Origin: Chloroflexota bacterium
GTDB taxonomy: Bacteria; Chloroflexota; Dehalococcoidia; SM23-28-2; RBG-16-64-32
Direction: 5' to 3'
Assembly: GCA_005880075.1 (NCBI GenBank)
Contig: VBJT01000216.1
Coordinates: 1-6,537 of the forward strand
Length of the DNA: 6,537 nt
The notes beneath the pieces were generated by a model. That model was not told the origin of the DNA. It saw only the letters and a list, made by a program, of their open reading frames with translations, and searched no databases. Below are positions 5,974-6,537 of the stretch, in pieces. The position numbers and the translations under genes were made by a program. Each line of letters begins with the position of its first letter. Positions within the stretch are counted from its first letter, which is position 1.

Positions 5974-6448
5974 GGGGACTGCTGAAGCCGGCGGCAACAT
6001 CGGGAAGATCCTGATCCCGCTGGACGGCTCCGCCCTGGCCGCCTCCGTCCTTCCCTTCGCCGCAGACCTAGCGAAATTGCTTGGAGCGACCATATCCCTC
6101 TTCCATGCTGTCGCTGAGCCCGTAGCCCTGTACCCGGGCGCAGAGGCCATCTTTGACGCAAACGTGCAGAAAGAAGTGGAAGCGGGCGCTCGAAAGCACC
6201 TCGCGTCGGCCGCACAGCGTTTGGTTGAGCAAGGCGTCCCGGCCAATTTCGTGACAAATTTCGGCAACACGGTCGACGGCATCGTCTGGGCATCGGAAAG
6301 GGAGAAGGCCGATCTGATCGTCATGAGCACGCACGGTCGCTCGGGGATCGGACGGCTGGTGCTCGGGAGCGTCGCCGATGGGGTCGTAAGACGCGCCTGT
6401 CTTCCCGTTATTCTTGTTAGACCGAGAGACGAGAAGGAGATCAATTGA
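5912..6448 (+). pseudogene. Remainder of the tandem universal stress protein: end of domain 1 and complete domain 2, out of frame with its start
   Basis: Reading from 5912, the last strand of domain 1 (CAAKLLHATQTPMLVVRPP) leads through a short linker into a complete second UspA domain. That domain runs from GKILIPLDGSALAAS (from 6002) to DLIVMSTHGRSG (from 6311), then VLGSVADGVVRR and LPVILVRP. The second domain's nucleotide loop S-T-H-G-x9-G-S is intact apart from Ser at the first Gly, a common variant. There is no convincing start: the only in-frame ATG (5948) has no Shine-Dalgarno site and TTG 5906 is poorly placed, so expression would need reinitiation or frameshifting. With domain 1 restored the protein would be about 300 residues, normal for actinobacterial tandem USPs. 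The gene ends one base inside the dodecin start. Confidence 0.8.
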
Positions 6449-6537
6449 TGACAACATCGCCAGAGCATGTCCAAGCGCCCGGGCTTATCCGGGTGACGGA
6501 GCTTGTTGGGGTATCCAGTAAGGGTTGGGAGGACGCA
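6448..6537 (+). CDS. Dodecin, flavin-binding (N-terminal 30 residues; 3' end outside window)
   Basis: The ATG overlaps the universal stress protein stop by one base (TGATG), with AAGGAG at 6434-6439, eight bases upstream. From residue 14 the protein reads IRVTELVGVSSKGWEDA, the typical dodecin opening (first beta strand, E-L-V-G turn, S-S-x-x-W-E-D-A helix start). The Trp at residue 28 corresponds to the aromatic residue that stacks on flavin. Dodecins are about 65-75-residue subunits that form a hollow dodecamer storing FMN, riboflavin or CoA and protecting against flavin photochemistry. The 13-residue lead before the first strand is somewhat longer than usual. It is co-transcribed with, and probably translationally coupled to, the preceding gene. 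About 45 residues are missing beyond the window. Confidence 0.85.
   Translation, partial: MTTSPEHVQAPGLIRVTELVGVSSKGWEDA

Noticed and set aside
1..6537. Mobile elements, CRISPR arrays, tRNA/rRNA genes or prophage parts
   Set aside because: I found no transposase or integrase motifs, no regularly spaced direct repeats outside coding repeats, and no tRNA-like cloverleaf.

Overview
The window looks like chromosomal DNA of a moderately high-GC actinobacterium. The reasons are the G+C-rich third codon positions, strong GGAGG-type ribosome binding sites, a GTG start, and a gene set (MMPL transporter, fused phosphotransferase/P-loop ATPase, tandem universal stress protein, flavodoxin, dodecin, 'LigA-type' membrane protein) that I associate with Actinomycetota. 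I cannot place it to genus. No tRNA, rRNA, CRISPR array, integrase or insertion sequence was seen.

Layout. Positions 1-1522 (+) hold the C-terminal two thirds of an RND-superfamily MMPL transporter, cut by the window start and followed by a strong hairpin. A non-coding stretch (about 1555-1836) leads to a small gluzincin-type metallopeptidase (1837-2268, +). It converges on a minus-strand gene (2438-4067) for a fused aminoglycoside-phosphotransferase-like/P-loop ATPase, the Rv2004c type. Upstream of that, across a 12-bp hairpin, lies a two-pass membrane protein (4149-4892, -). A divergent promoter region (4893-5069) separates it from a plus-strand operon: flavodoxin/HemG-like protein (5070-5579), tandem universal stress protein (5593-6448), and a dodecin gene starting at 6448 and cut by the window end.

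Two of the genes appear broken. The ATPase loses its last ~60 codons to a +1 frame change at about 2636-2643, exactly where a GAGC GAGC tandem duplication sits. The tandem universal stress protein has lost roughly 50 bp (estimated) that should encode the nucleotide-binding loop of its first domain, with a frame change at about 5911-5920. Either the locus is decaying or the sequence has local errors. Reads would settle which.

Taken together, the right half resembles a hypoxia/dormancy stress locus. In Mycobacterium tuberculosis an APH/ATPase (Rv2004c) and a tandem USP (Rv2005c) are neighbours in the DosR regulon. Here such genes flank a divergent promoter region that carries a degenerate DosR-like box (4971-4986). 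Flavodoxin and dodecin both bind flavin, so the operon may manage flavin redox and storage under stress. That integrated role is inference. The most unusual protein is the membrane protein, whose recognisable family core is split by an apparent insertion of about 75 residues made of two kinds of short tandem repeat.
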